Positions 1-12,337 are shown, counted from the first letter of the stretch. The stretch is 64,000 nucleotides of DNA from Nemania diffusa (GCA_038501195.1 JBBPUQ010000007.1:3325501-3389500); one strand, 5' to 3'. Notes: a model not told the origin generated them from the letters alone. Program-made: numbers and translations.

Positions 1-1522
1 CTGAATATCGCGTGAACCTTAACCGCAGTCTTGCTCGCCTCGAGGAAACTCGTCTCAGCACGGTTCAGTTCGCCTTCGCTTGCCTTGCTCGAGCCTGACC
101 CGGAAAACAGCATGAGGTGGTGACTTGTCGGATCCAGCAGATCAAGGAACCACATCTCGCCCTCCGGGCCCTTAATCTTACCATCACCAGCCCTATCGCC
201 CCCCTTCGCCGGACCGCCAAACCCACTCGCCGTGCCAACAATATCGCTATGCCGATACCTGATCCGCAGCTGCGAGATGAACTGGAACTGCCTCAGTATG
301 CGCGCCTTATTCTTCACCGCGAAGGGCACGATCCACGGCAGGATAAGGTTGCGCAGGAAGAGGTAGACGGGGTTCGTCGACGTGACGTACGTGAAGGCGC
401 GGTCGGTGCTCGTCAGCAGGTACTGCCCCACGCGGTGCCTCTCCACATCGTAGCTGTCCAGGAACGCGTCGGGCTTCTCCCCGCGCAGCACGGCCCCCAG
501 CTTCCACCCGAGGTTCACGGCGTCCTGGATCCCCGTGTTCATGCCCTGGCCGCCGGCGGGCGAGTGGATGTGCGCCGCGTCGCCGGCGACGAGCAGCCGC
601 CCGTCGCGGTACCGGTTCACGCCGCGGTGGTGCAGCCGGAACCGCGCCACCCAGGCCGCGTCGTGCAGCGTGCCGCCGCCGGGGAAGATCTCCTGCACGA
701 ACTCCTCGAAGTCGGCTAGCGTGGGCTCGCGCGTCGTGTCCTGGCCGGGGCGGGACACGACGAGGCGGACGCGGCCGTGCTTGAGGGGCAGCACGATCAG
801 GGCGCCGCGGCCGAGGCACATGTAGGCCTGGCCGCCGGGCATCGAGGACTCCATGAAGGTGTCGGCGCAGATGAATTCCTGGGGGTAGGCGTCCCCGTCG
901 AAGGTGAGGTTTTTGGCGGAATGACGGACTTTGCTGTGCGCGCCGTCGGCCCCGACGACGCTATAAGGATTCGGAATTAGCAAGTGCTGCTGATACTGAG
1001 GATTTGACTCGTTCTTGGGAGTCAGAAATTCAGGAATACTTACTACTTCGCCCGGATTTCCTCCTCTCCGTCCTTAGTGGCCACCGTGACGGTAACGCCG
1101 TCAGCGTCCTGGACGATGCTCTTGGCCTCCGCGCCCATCTCCACCTTCACCCCATGTCCGGCCAGGTTCTTCTCGAGCCAATGCTCGGTCTCGAACTGCG
1201 TTATGGTCATCGAAAAGGGGAACTTGGTCCCGGGTAGCTTGGCGTATTCAACCTCGATGTCCCCTAGTTTCTTGCCTGCGACGCAGATGGACGCCTTTCC
1301 GGCTATCTTGCCCTTCGATATGAACTCTTCAATGTTGTCGGCGCCGTGCCGGTTGAAGAGCTCAAACGTCCTGGGTTGCACGACGAGCGCCCGACTGTAC
1401 GGTGATCGCTCTGTGGCTTTGTTGATGATGCGGAAGGAGACGCCTTGAACAGCCAGCTCAAGAGCCAGCGTCATGCCGGTGGGACCAGCCCCGACTATGA
1501 GAACGTCTACGTTCTTCTGCAT
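1..1522 (-). CDS. FAD-dependent aromatic monooxygenase, phenol hydroxylase type (3' end cut by window)
   Basis: Class A flavoprotein monooxygenase that would hydroxylate an aromatic or polyketide substrate with NAD(P)H and O2. Two exons are visible: 1522-1044 and 960-1, with an intron at 1043-961 (GTAAGT donor, TTATAG acceptor). The join makes a Tyr codon and restores the frame. The N-terminus has the dinucleotide-binding motif GAGPTG (about residues 11-16). Exon 2 begins with the GADGAHS (DG) motif and later has GDAAHIHSPAGGQGMNTG, the FAD ribityl-binding GD motif of PF01494. About 480 residues are present. Family members are usually 540-650 aa, so the C-terminal thioredoxin-like part lies off the left edge. 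Start is the ATG at 1522; it leaves only nine residues before the FAD motif, as expected. The substrate cannot be read from sequence. Confidence 0.9.
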
Positions 1523-2451
1523 CCTAGTTCGTATTTATGATGGGTTGACTTATTAGCGATGGTAATAGATGTTGTTATTGTTGATAATAACTATCAAAGT
1601 AGGTATACAAAGGGGTTTGCTTTGGAATGTTACACTGTATGATGGTTCACTTAAAAGAGGCACATGTGTATTCTTATACGACGAGAGCACCGTTCGATCT
1701 GCCTTTGATCTAGTATGGCTCGCTCTAGACGGAGAACGGCTCCCGATCCTTTGCAGGCGCTGAACAGCTCCCCGGGCGCTAGGGGTCGGGCTCAACATGT
1801 CCGACTTTGTTCCCCGTATGACTTGTGGAGCAGGCTGTTCCGGAAGAGGATACGCGACACGGTCCCGCTTAATAATCCAGACCACGATGCCTAACAGGGT
1901 GAAGGGCGATTCTAAATATTGGTCCCCCCTTGGCGCAAATTCACGCTGACATGACTCAACTCGGATAGAATAGGAATGCTCGAAATCTCGCGCTCCCGTC
2001 CTCCGATTCTTCCCAGGAATAAATAATGGCAGCCCTGTACCTCTGTTGATGTCGGCAGGACGCTGGCCAATAACGAAGCCATGAGCGAATTGGGACTGCT
2101 TGATTCCAAAACACTGCTTATAATTACGACAATGAAGTCATTATGACTCAGGAATCAACATGTATACGCATCGGCATACATAGCAATCATGACCAAATCC
2201 CTCAGACATATCAGTCTACTATAGGTGTCATTACCGAATGCCAACGCTATTGAAGCCCTCAACTCTTGCTCGTGTTTTACATCAATGCCAGCTAAATAGC
2301 AAAAGTGTTAGTGTTCTCGCTTAGATAAGTCGCTGCAAGATTGCGCACGCTACTGCACCCTTTTTTAAACGCAGTTTACAGTGGGGGCTAATAAGAACTT
2401 CACGCCCGCTACGCAACCGCGGCTTCAAGGAGCAAAAATAAATAAAAGAAA
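1523..2451. other. Intergenic, upstream of the FAD monooxygenase
   Basis: No supported gene. It contains the promoter of the leftward FAD monooxygenase and AT-rich sequence up to the 5S rRNA gene. Short ORFs here lack motifs and good start contexts. Confidence 0.6.
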
Positions 2452-2570
2452 ACGTACAACACCGAGGATTCGCTGGTCGTCACCGACCCAACTACTAATT
2501 CGGCGCTCACCAGCTTATCTATGGGAGAGCGGACGGGATCCCGAGTTCTCTGGTGGCTGTGGTCGTACGT
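2452..2570 (-). rRNA. 5S rRNA gene (copy 1, divergent)
   Basis: Read on the minus strand, this 119-nt block begins ACGTACGACC and ends GTTGTACGT, so the ends pair as helix I. It contains the conserved internal block AGTAGTTGGGTCGGTGACGA and the CCAGCGAATCC segment of filamentous-fungal 5S rRNA. A TATATAGA box lies at 2593-2600, about 23-30 nt upstream of the RNA start, as in Neurospora-type 5S genes. A T-rich stretch follows the 3' end (below 2452). It differs from copy 2 at many positions, but the helix I changes are compensated (A to G on one side, T to C on the other), which favours a functional variant over a decayed copy. Dispersed single 5S genes are normal in these fungi. Confidence 0.88.
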
Positions 2571-2715
2571 GTTAGAACATCGCTTTGCCAGAGTCTATAT
2601 AGCGCCCATAAGAATTGGATGCTAGAGGCACACTAGTTCTAAAAATGCGGTTATTACAGCTAAAATCTACATTTTAATCTGTTGTTTAATCTATTGTAAG
2701 AAGTACGGAATCTGA

Positions 2716-4158
2716 TCACATTGAAGAAGTAGTATTCTTAGGATCGCTTCTATCCTGATTAGCCTGAGACTCTGACAGATCTATCCACGCATTGCTTCCG
2801 TTTGAGCCCGCGGTGTTAAACGAGCTTGATAAGCCCGGCAAGTTTGCTGCGTCTGTATCTGAATCTGACGATATACCTCGATGCATTGGCCGACCGCAAT
2901 TAATATCCTCACAATCGTCATCATCACAATTATCAGCAGAAGACCAGCTCTCCCGACTAGCACTTCGCCGTTTCCACCTTTCCTCATAGGCATCGTCCTC
3001 ATATACATTGTCTTCATCGTCTAGATTACCTAGACCGCGCCGTTTTCTGGACCGGTTAACACTCTCGCCCTCAGTCTCTCTTAACTTAGCGAATTGTTTC
3101 CCCATTATCGATTTAAAAACGCAATTGTCTTCCTCGACGATTACAAGCTCTAGGCGAGCTGTAGATGCTTGGATGAACTTCTGCAAATATGGGAATAAAG
3201 CCCAAGCAAAACGAGCAAAAAGAAATTCACGATTAAGTAAGTTGAAATACTTAGGCTGCATCGACCGATTATGGTATAAGGTGGTGAAATCGAGGGCTTC
3301 TGGGATCGTGCTAATAATGTGGGTTACAAATGCGTATGATGGAAGCTTGTTTGATGTTGGTAAGGCTGTTGATATCAATGAAGAGCCCGAACTAGAAAAA
3401 CCGGCCGATAGCTTCGGTACAATAACGAACAGGGGACGATCGAAGGCCCAATAAAGATTGGCCATTAGCAGCATTTTATTAGATGGATCGTTAATATCGT
3501 TAGTAGTAGAAATCGCACAGTATTTCCCCATCTCATTTCGATTAAACCATTGAAGCTGCGTTGATGGGATTATATGGGCTTTTTCAAGCCCTATTTTAAT
3601 ATCCGTCAAGAAGCAGCGATCTGTTACTTGATCTGTCTCTTGCTGATCGGGGGGCTCATGCGGTTGCTGCCATTCCCTCGGCAATTTGCCATGGGGAAAT
3701 GACCAGTCTGTAAAAGAGGGCACTATCGGGTATTTGTACTTGTCTGTAGGCGTGGGCGAAGGCGAGCGCGTGGCAGGAGTGTGATCCATACCGCCTGCTA
3801 TGCTGTTGAGCTGCAGCCAGTAGTCGCCAGGTTTAAGTATGCCATCGCGAGGTGCCGTGACAGGGTTTTTGCCATACCGGTCATGGCTAAAATAGACATC
3901 GTCGAAAGCGTTGTTAGCAATAATACCGCCTGCAATTAATGCAGTCGCATGATGATGCCCCCAAGTCCGGGTCTGGCTCGATGGTTCGATGACGGAGTCA
4001 ACAGCAGGAAGGGCAAAAAGGAGGTTTTCACCTTTTCTGTACCCGGGGTGAAGTATAGAGATTCGAGAAGGTGCAGGAGTACGGGCGAGCGGCGGCAGCG
4101 GTGGCAGAGCGAGCAGAGCGGGAGGAGCGGGAGGAGCGTTGGTGGAAACGTCTGCCAT
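2716..4158 (-). CDS. HNH-nuclease-domain fungal protein (HNH_2 type), possibly inactive
   Basis: A single-exon ORF of 480 aa from the ATG at 4158. A longer reading to 4236 would need a GTG start and adds a poly-Gln leader, so I prefer 4158. The N-terminus is Pro/Ala-rich. A central block around residues 45-135 precedes an HNH_2-like (PF13391) core at about residues 185-250: DRCFLTD, then EKAHIIPSTQ, then DPSNKMLL and ANLYWAFDRP. The Cys, first His and Asn of the family pattern are present, but the last His (usually in a DLHxxFD context) is Tyr here. The C-terminal 120 residues are acidic, Ser/Asp-rich and probably disordered. Such proteins are common accessory genes in Pezizomycotina with unproven function. 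The 5S gene lies 145 bp beyond its stop. Confidence 0.75.
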   Translation of the reverse strand: MADVSTNAPPAPPALLALPPLPPLARTPAPSRISILHPGYRKGENLLFALPAVDSVIEPSSQTRTWGHHHATALIAGGIIANNAFDDVYFSHDRYGKNPVTAPRDGILKPGDYWLQLNSIAGGMDHTPATRSPSPTPTDKYKYPIVPSFTDWSFPHGKLPREWQQPHEPPDQQETDQVTDRCFLTDIKIGLEKAHIIPSTQLQWFNRNEMGKYCAISTTNDINDPSNKMLLMANLYWAFDRPLFVIVPKLSAGFSSSGSSLISTALPTSNKLPSYAFVTHIISTIPEALDFTTLYHNRSMQPKYFNLLNREFLFARFAWALFPYLQKFIQASTARLELVIVEEDNCVFKSIMGKQFAKLRETEGESVNRSRKRRGLGNLDDEDNVYEDDAYEERWKRRSASRESWSSADNCDDDDCEDINCGRPMHRGISSDSDTDAANLPGLSSSFNTAGSNGSNAWIDLSESQANQDRSDPKNTTSSM

Positions 4159-6677
4159 TGCTGAAGTTGTTGTTAGTTGTTGTTGTTGTGTAAATAAGAT
4201 GGAAATGACCCGGGCTTGTAGGGCATAACGACCCACTATGGCTATGGTGCTGACCCCTAAATCCAGGTCTTAGAATAAATGACAAGTCAAATCGATCCAT
4301 TAAAAATACAAAATTTACTATATAATTTACACCGAAGTAATTATATCTGTTTTATTCGATTTATTGCTTATTTAAATATGAAAAAAACTTGGCACTTTTC
4401 AAATAGGCGGCCTCCCAGGCCACGGTTCATTCATCGGGACCATTATTCCAGACTTCAGAGAATCCCGAGAATGACTCGGCCTGGTTTGTTTTGCATACCA
4501 CATTCTTGCAACTATTTATGACACAAGCCTAACTGTAAATTCATACCTATACTTTGTCTCATTCTTAAGGGCGTACACTCGCCTTATAACCCAAACCTAC
4601 TGACCGAAGAGGAGGGCCAAAACGTGCGGCAGTGCTGCACTCCTACAATCATAACTTAAATCTTGGAAACGTGAAACACCCGTTCACTAACCCTTCTACA
4701 TCCTAGTCTATAAACAGAATTCCTTTCACCGGATTACACAACACAGAATGAATGCCCGCTCATTCAGTACGTGAAACGAAACGCGCTTAGTATATGTATA
4801 TATGTCTACATACTGTATTTTGGAATTGAAGCTTCTTTACCGTTGTTTCTTGCTCAAGCAGGCAAGGGATTCTACTGTAGTGGCCAAACAGCGGAAGCTC
4901 AAAATGGCCCTAACCGCAAGATCTCTAGGCGCGATCTTTAGTCCTAAATAGAGTCCGATCGGCAGCTACAGCACAATCCCCGCAACCCCAAGCGCTAATT
5001 TTTCAGGGGTCAAAAAAGATTGATTTGCTTCTTTTGTTTGTGAGGGGACTCAAGGGATTGCTCTCGTGATGACTTATATAGGGAGTTGTACCTGAAATCT
5101 AAGACTTACGGTAGGTCTAGACTTCAAATAAAACACCGCTCGGAAAGCTATCTTGGTGTAGCTGTGTTCCTTTGAACGCAAGGGACGCAGTCTTTTCAAG
5201 TCACACGAAGACATCGTTTAGCAATTGTTATTACCCATTTTTACTAGCGCAGTCATTCAAGCGCAATGGTAATTGAGGAATGAAGTCATAGGGCAGAGCA
5301 ATTACTAAAAAGAAAGCTTGTCTGTCTGCAATGCGCTGTATTTAGTAGTATGATAATACCTATGCGTGTGGTTTAAGATGCAGCGCGAAGATCAGTTGTT
5401 GTCTTCAGTGCCGAGATCGCCATTCATACTTACCTTCTCAATTTCTCACGATAATCTAGATACCGAAAATGGTAGAAGTGAGGGGACTTCAACTTGGCAT
5501 CGTCTACTCACTTTATAAGAATCTCGATAACGCACCCACCCTTCGGATGCAACATATACGCCCATGAAACGTCATACTATATGAGAAATGCGCCTCGTAT
5601 CTGCAAAACCGAATGATTGGGATCACAGCGCACGCTTGGCGAAGACTTGATGATACAGAATCTTACCGCCGACGAAAACTCAAAGGGTGCTACCAAGCGA
5701 TTAGTGGCGCGTCGCTAATTCTCTATAGAGTAGAAGTCTATAAGGGATCTAGAATAGTGACTATATTGGAATCAATCTGGATACTCACGTCTTAGAGTAG
5801 TATTTGCACCATTTAGGCAGCTATACTATGTAATATCATATCGAAGTCAATCAACGCCATGTCGTGATCTCGTGCCCAGCCCCTTACCGTCGTGACAGAG
5901 GGTCTTCGACCCCGCAGAAATATATTACATCCCTTCCACAGCATTAGATCGGAACAGGTTATATGTTGACAATCAATTGAACAACTGACATTAAGATGGC
6001 CACGTGTGGGGTGAATCTTGGCAAAGCATTCTATCGCATGAATCAGCAATCCCATAGGTCTTGTTTACTTTACTTGTTCATCACCCTGCTATCAAATTAT
6101 TGTAGCTTGTTTTAGAGTCTACGGTTCAAGGTGTTGAGGATCGAGGCCTTTAATAGGTAGGTAACTTCATGATGCTAGCTATATACTCCTACGAAAAGCT
6201 ACCTATATTCATCGTCCAGGAGCTGATGAGCCCCCAAACCCTGCCACGACCCGTGAGAGGGATGAAACCCAAGGGCCCTAGGCCTGTAGTGGGAGGTCAG
6301 TTGTGCTGTTCCTGTGGCGTTCATGCCAGAGACCCTGTTTCTCCACCGCGATTGGGACTGTGGATGGGAATGTGCCGATCTGCTTGCCTAGGCCAACCAG
6401 CAAATCCGCAACGCCGACTCGCAAACCAACGGTTTGTCTCCAACATCGTGCAGCGACTGGAGTGAAAATGACGATCGACATATTAAAGGAGGTCTCAGTC
6501 ATTCCCACTCCTTTTTCTAAGCACAATGTCTACCTATATTGCGCCCGCTTGTGTGACCCTTTACCTGTACGCATGACCTTTCTCATTGATGCTCAAGTTG
6601 TTAATACTAATAATACCTGACAGCCCTTTTAATACCTTCGACGGGCCGCTTCCTGTCATTCCTTCTATCAAGCCACC
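4159..6677. other. AT-rich gene-poor tract
   Basis: No gene supported. Several short ORFs (for example at 5613-5795 and 6169-6465) lack motifs and overlap one another on both strands. The last 500 bases hold the tyrosinase promoter and leader. Confidence 0.55.
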
Positions 6678-8219
6678 ATGCGGTACTCACTTGCATCGCA
6701 AGCTCTCTGCAGCACCATAACGGTGTCTGCCTTAGCTGTGCCGAGCTCACCTGTAGAGAAGCGCGCACAACATGTCGACATATCCAGCTTCAAGAGATTC
6801 CCGACCGTGGACGCCAAGGTATTCTTTGACCAGGCCGACTCTGCCATTCGGGAGATTTTCAACAAGGGCATGTTCAATGATGGACCGATGGACGAGTTTG
6901 GAAAGTGGTTGGACCGCCCGCAAGCTGTGCTCGAGGAGTTCGAAGATAAGCTCGAACTTCACTTCGAGGCGTTCCAGGAGAAGGTTGAGGACTTTTTCGA
7001 GGGCTCTACCACCACCACAGATAAGGATGTGGTGCAGAAATCGAAGTGCCAACTTAAGAATCATGCCAGAGGTGTGAGCAGAGCTAAAGACCCGTTTCCG
7101 GATTTTGACGACATCTTCGGGATCCCAGCCAAGCAACCCACCCAGCCTATTCAACAGGAGCAACCTCAGATTCTCCCGGATATCAACAAGGACACGGAGC
7201 AGAGCAGTGAGACGGCCGCGACCTGCAACCCCAGCAACCCCAATGTCCGGTTTGAGTGGTCAAACTACAGTCAGTCCGACCGCACAGCCTTCGTGTCGGC
7301 TATCAAGTGCCTGCAGGATAAACCATCGGGTGGAAGCCAGTTCAATGGCTCCCACAACCGATACGAAGACCTCATCTCGGTACACCGTGGCATGACAGTC
7401 AACATCCACCAAACGGCGGCTTTCCTTGTATGGCACCGCTACTTCGTCTGGGTATTCGAGCAGATCCTCCGCGACGAGTGCGGTTTTAACCGTGCGATGC
7501 CTTGGTGGGACGAGACCAAGCACGCCGGCGCATTTGCTGCCTCTGATGTCTTCACCAATCAGTGGTTTGGCAACCTTCCCGCGATAACCTCTAATGGTCA
7601 AGGAACTTGCATCGAGTCGGGGGTGCGTTTTATACTTACCCTGACCCTCTCTTCGTGGACATCTTTCGATCGCTGACTCTGCGCATAGGAATTCGCAAAT
7701 ACGACACTGCACGTCGGCCCGGGTCCTACTAACACCGACCACTGCCTCTCCCGCGCTGTCGACGAGTCCCAGACGGCTCAATGCAACAAGGACTTCACTA
7801 ACAGCTGCTTGTCGATGAAGACATACGGTGAATTCGCTAACTGTTTCGAGCTCGGGTATGTCAGCCAAGATATAAGCGTCCATTTCATTCAGTCCGGCTA
7901 GTTATGCTAACAGTCTCTGCTTAGGCCCCATGGCTACGGCCACAACGGCATCGGCGCTGTCATGGCGGAAGTGTCCGCGTCGGTCGGCGACCCGATCTTC
8001 TTCATGCATCACTTGTTCGTCGACCACACGTTCCGCATCTGGCAGAACGCCAACCCGTCTCGTCGCACGACTATCAGCGGATGTGCCGATAAAGCAAACC
8101 CCTGCACTCCCATTACATTAGACACCAAGCTAAGCAGCAATGGCATCCGTCCGGATCTCACTGTCCGCCAAGTTATGGACACTCTCGGCGGTACCTTCTG
8201 TTACCGATATGACTATTAA
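6678..8219 (+). CDS. Tyrosinase / polyphenol oxidase (type 3 copper protein), secreted
   Basis: Oxidises phenols or catechols to quinones at a dinuclear copper site. Exons are 6678-7622, 7689-7855 and 7925-8219 (introns GTGCGT..ATAG and GTATGT..TTAG), giving 468 aa. All six copper ligands are visible. CuA has His236, His244 and His253 (the last two in IHQTAAFLVWHRYF). CuB has His373 and His377 (PHGYGHNGIG) and His400 or 399 (DPIFFMHHLFVDHTF). The start ATG has a strong CCACCATG context. A short hydrophobic N-terminus followed by EKRA suggests a secretion signal with a Kex2 site. An unusual stretch of about 200 residues, charged and helical (roughly 25-200), precedes the tyrosinase domain. There is no long C-terminal lid domain after CuB, which points to a short secreted tyrosinase or catechol oxidase rather than a melanin-type tyrosinase. 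Confidence 0.92.
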
Positions 8220-9351
8220 ATATCGGGTCATACGAAACAGACACCTAGCTGCCACGAAGCGAGGAAGATTCGTTTCATCTGTATATTTGACAAGGGATAA
8301 CTCATCACCAATCGTGGAATGATGCGTTATGAACTCCGGCGCGATTCCTATTCTTTCACTTCACCTGTTCATTTCAATTACATCACCGCCTTCATTAAGG
8401 CTTGTATATAGCATTATACCCTTACGCTATGTACCGGACTCATATCGAGAGTGTATTCTTACATATCACACATCTACTCCCACCAAAAGGGATGGGAGAA
8501 GTCCCACATCAGGGATATTTATTTCTAGCTACGTCAGCAGTCAAGCGACAACAGGAGGGCCATGACGTTGGCCGCAGCGCGGGGGGATTGCAAGTATGGA
8601 AGAGCTACGACAATGAATCGCAACAATTTTGCTAACAGTCGAGAGCGGCAATCAAGGTTCCGCGGGGGCGTGCCCTATAAGGCGAGGAGGCGGGCCTTTT
8701 GAGGATAGTGTTCATCACCATGCTATTCTACAGTGTTATATAGTTAATATACCCTTGTAACTACCATCCGGTGTGCCTTTATATTCTGGGCAGTCATGGA
8801 CATTAATAAGCCACGCTTACAGAAGCCTAATTTCACTTTATGAAGTTAGTGTACGCAGATAACACGCTGACCGCGGTTATGCCCACATTCTCATATTAGA
8901 TGAGCGCCAAAGCGCCCGGTAAGATACGAGACGAGACATCTCCGGCAGATAAAGATACAACTCTCAGATGTCTTGACTCTCCAGGAATTCATTGCCCGCG
9001 CCCAAATTCAAGAGCTTTGCGCTGTCTTCATTCTCCACATTTCAATCCTCAAGGTCATGAAACAAGCGTTGCGAGGGACAAAGAAACCTACACTCATTGT
9101 AATATGGCCTATGATCCATAACAGTTACCTTTCAGCGGCATTGTTTTGTTTTGATAAAGAAGGTCGTGTTAATGTTCAATAGGTTCGATCACATACAATT
9201 ACACCGCTATTTAAGACCCATCAATCCAGAGGTAAACCCACCCACCAACGTAGAAACTCCAGCTCATCTACCCATAATATCCTGTCGCGAGCATTGAACG
9301 ACTAAGTCAAGCTGAACTCCGTAACAACATTTTATCAGGTGCTGTAGTACT
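8220..9351. other. Intergenic, tyrosinase to RS-rich protein
   Basis: No gene supported; it holds the tyrosinase 3' region and the promoter of the next gene. The short ORFs at 8329-8635 and 8900-9182 overlap in different frames and carry no motifs. Confidence 0.55.
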
Positions 9352-10164
9352 ATGTCGCAGCGTGGGCACGACGATGATCCCAAACAAGAGAAATGCATCC
9401 CGGTGCTAGAAGCCCGTCCACTTAGGAACTCGCGGGATGGAATGATTGGGCAGCTACCGAGAACTGATAGAGATATGTACGAACGCGAGGAATACCTGCG
9501 GCGTAGATGGGTTGTTACTGATCCCATGCCTGACGCGTTCGATCCTGATAAGCTCGAAGCCGTTCGGAAGTCTCTGCTTCCGAAAAAGGGCGCGGGTGAG
9601 ACATCGGATAAGGGGCAACAGCAAGACACAATACCAGTAGTTCGACAGACCGAAGACGAGGCTCCATTACCAGCACACGCTGAGCTTCAAACCACGCCTC
9701 TTGAGGCCATATCCCCTGTCATTTCAGATGAGAGTGGCTATAATGCGTCGGATACCTCTCAATCCGAGAGCGGATATCTCGACACGGACGAAGAATCCGA
9801 AGGGGGTGAGAGCGAATACGAGAGCGAAGACTCGAGCAAGAGCAAGGAGAAATCACCGCAACGTAATACCTCATTCCGCTCACGCTCAAGCTCGATCCCG
9901 CCGACCCATCGCGGCCGGCCGCCCAGGCCAGAGCGGGTGCCCACCCCGCGAATCGGGACCGGGTCCAAGCCGCCGCTCAGTCGGAGCGCTTTCGCCCGGC
10001 ACACGGGTCCCTGTGCTGACGAGAAATGCCCGTGTAGATCTAGATCTAAGAGACGGTTGAGGGCGCCGCAATACTTCCCGCGCAAGGGCCAGAGGAGGCC
10101 ATCGAGATCTAGGGATAGATCAGGGCAGCGCTCTGACGGGGATCCGAATCCGCGTTGGATTTAA
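9352..10164 (+). CDS. Hypothetical disordered protein, acidic then Arg/Ser-rich
   Basis: Single-exon ORF of 270 aa with an ATG start. No known domain is recognised. Residues 1-85 are charged, with a possible short conserved segment (DMYEREEYLRRRWVV, about residues 40-54). Residues 120-165 are a Ser/Glu/Asp tract (ESGYLDTDEESEGG and following). The last 110 residues are Pro/Arg/Ser-rich with RSRS and RSRDRSG dipeptide runs and one Cys pair (CADEKCPC). Composition points to a disordered, possibly nuclear or RNA-associated protein, but this is inference from composition only. Length and coherent composition make it more credible than nearby short ORFs. Confidence 0.55.
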   Translation: MSQRGHDDDPKQEKCIPVLEARPLRNSRDGMIGQLPRTDRDMYEREEYLRRRWVVTDPMPDAFDPDKLEAVRKSLLPKKGAGETSDKGQQQDTIPVVRQTEDEAPLPAHAELQTTPLEAISPVISDESGYNASDTSQSESGYLDTDEESEGGESEYESEDSSKSKEKSPQRNTSFRSRSSSIPPTHRGRPPRPERVPTPRIGTGSKPPLSRSAFARHTGPCADEKCPCRSRSKRRLRAPQYFPRKGQRRPSRSRDRSGQRSDGDPNPRWI

Positions 10165-12337
10165 ACGGAATAGATAGATACGTGTTTTCAGCATGCGCCT
10201 AGTTATAATGTGCTAGGATAAGGAGTAATATGAGTGTGTTTGAGTTTAGACCCGAGGGTAAGTACATGCATTGAACAAAAGTTAGGTTTCTGAGGAGCTG
10301 GGTACACTCTTCTTTGACATTGTATTATGCTTCTTTTTTTCTTTACTATATGGCAAAGTTGATGTTTAAACTGACAGCGAGAAGAAAGTGAGAAGTAGGC
10401 GGATTTTATACGAAGGTATACCTTATTCATATCTAGTCGTACCTATAGAGTTTTAATAGAACGACTCCGATTATAGATACAAACCATTTATTATATATTA
10501 GAAAGGTCGATGCATCCAGGCCGTAGTTGACACACTATCACGCAAGTGTCACATGCTTAAGTCACATGAGGGTAGCTGATCGACTCTTTGGTAAACGTAA
10601 TTTTCTACAGTTAGGCAAGATCCTTCAATCAACAATATTAAGTCCATTGCCCCGGTGACTGCAAACTGAACGACAATTTAGAAATAGCTTATGCCTGAAT
10701 ATAGTATAAACCATAACCCTAGAACAGCCGATAACTATCTTTTTTATTTATTTACAATTTAATATCACGTTGGAATTATCGCATCATCATAACCATATAG
10801 CAGACGCGTCCTTTAAGGTCTTACCGCCTCCACTTTTTGATTGTAGTAAATTCTTGAACTTCATCGCAAGTCATGAAGCCTACAGAATTTAGGGAAGCTA
10901 AGACACAACTCTAGGAATGAGGCAATGCGTCATAAGTATGAAATTGTAGAATGCTTACAATGAGGGGTAGTCGCGTAGTAGCTTTCTTTTTGTTTTCTTT
11001 CAAAACAACACGTGCATTCTACTATTGCTAACTGAGACATGCCACTAGTTAAATTTGTGATTTACACGGGCCCTTACTATCTAGTATACGAACTATACGT
11101 ATTTGACCATGTGTATTGAGAGGTAAGCACACTCGATACATTCAGAGAAAGATGTGCTACTCCTTCAGAAAGCCCGACCGTCACCGTTAGGCAATAAAAA
11201 AATACACAGAAGTCACGAATGTATCAATGATTAGCCATATATTTCGATGAAGAAATATCAGCTTAATGGACTCTATTAGTTAACTGTTGACTTCGTACAT
11301 ATCAACACCTTCTATGAGGGTTTTAGAAACTCAAGTATTTTGACTGATGTAATCCCGTATACGGGATATAGCTCAATTCTAGATAACCAAATTAGGGCGA
11401 TCGAATACACTGCTATCTCGAGGTTAATATTGAGGCGATCTGCCATTGATTCGAAAATCATTATATCTTTCGCTTTAATTTATTGTTTACAATATCGAAT
11501 TGAGCTGCAGCAAATCAGTATACCCATCTCTAAATAGGTATGTGATACAATACCGTTGAGGTGGCGCTCGTCTAGCAGGTGCTCTACATAGGTTCGGCAC
11601 GACCCTATGAAATTTGTGTGCACATAAACTTTCGGGGTAATTAACTATGGAAATTTCAAAATCCCATGAGTATTGATGAGTCTCATTCAATCTTAATCAT
11701 CAAATTGGTAAATATTACCAATTGGGCCTCATTCATAAAAAGAAGAAATGCTGTATCTTAATAACGGGATGTAGATGATGAGGGTTGCATTAGTGGTATT
11801 GAATTTTGAAATCTGAATAGTTTCAGGAATAATTAAGCTAACTAGCTGGAGCTTAGCGAAGAAAGAATGTAGGACTCGGGTTGCACAATAACGCGCCCGA
11901 AGACGCGCCCGTGGCGGAGATTAATCAGCTTAATCAGCTACTTAGTACTGCAGGTTCCAGCGTACAATTGCATACCTACTCGCTTGGCCGAAGGCGAAAT
12001 CCGATACTGATACAGATAGCTGAGGATTAGGCTCGCAAAGCACAGAATAATGTTTAGTCAGTTCACTGCTTGATTTCAAATCTATCTTAAGCATCGCTTG
12101 AAGCACGCAAACCACCCCCGCTTTTACGATCTTATCGCCCACCAGTCCGCTTTGATTCATCATCATGATCTAGCGGATTGTAATACAAGATAAATCTGAT
12201 TCTTATTTTTATAGAGTATGGAGAGAGATAAAAGGGTCAAAAGGGATTCATGCCTCCATTCACACAACTTTGCATAATACAGAATACACATCTTTCTAGA
12301 CTGGTTCTTCAACATACTCAGTAATTAAACTAACACC
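10165..12337. other. AT-rich gene-poor tract
   Basis: No gene supported over 2.2 kb. The sequence is AT-rich, with only short scattered ORFs (11340-11690, 11942-12166) that lack motifs. The final 100 bases are the promoter and leader of the next FAD monooxygenase. Confidence 0.55.

Noticed and set aside
4159..4236. Longer start for the HNH gene including a poly-Gln leader
   Set aside because: It would need a GTG start; the ATG at 4158 is preferred.
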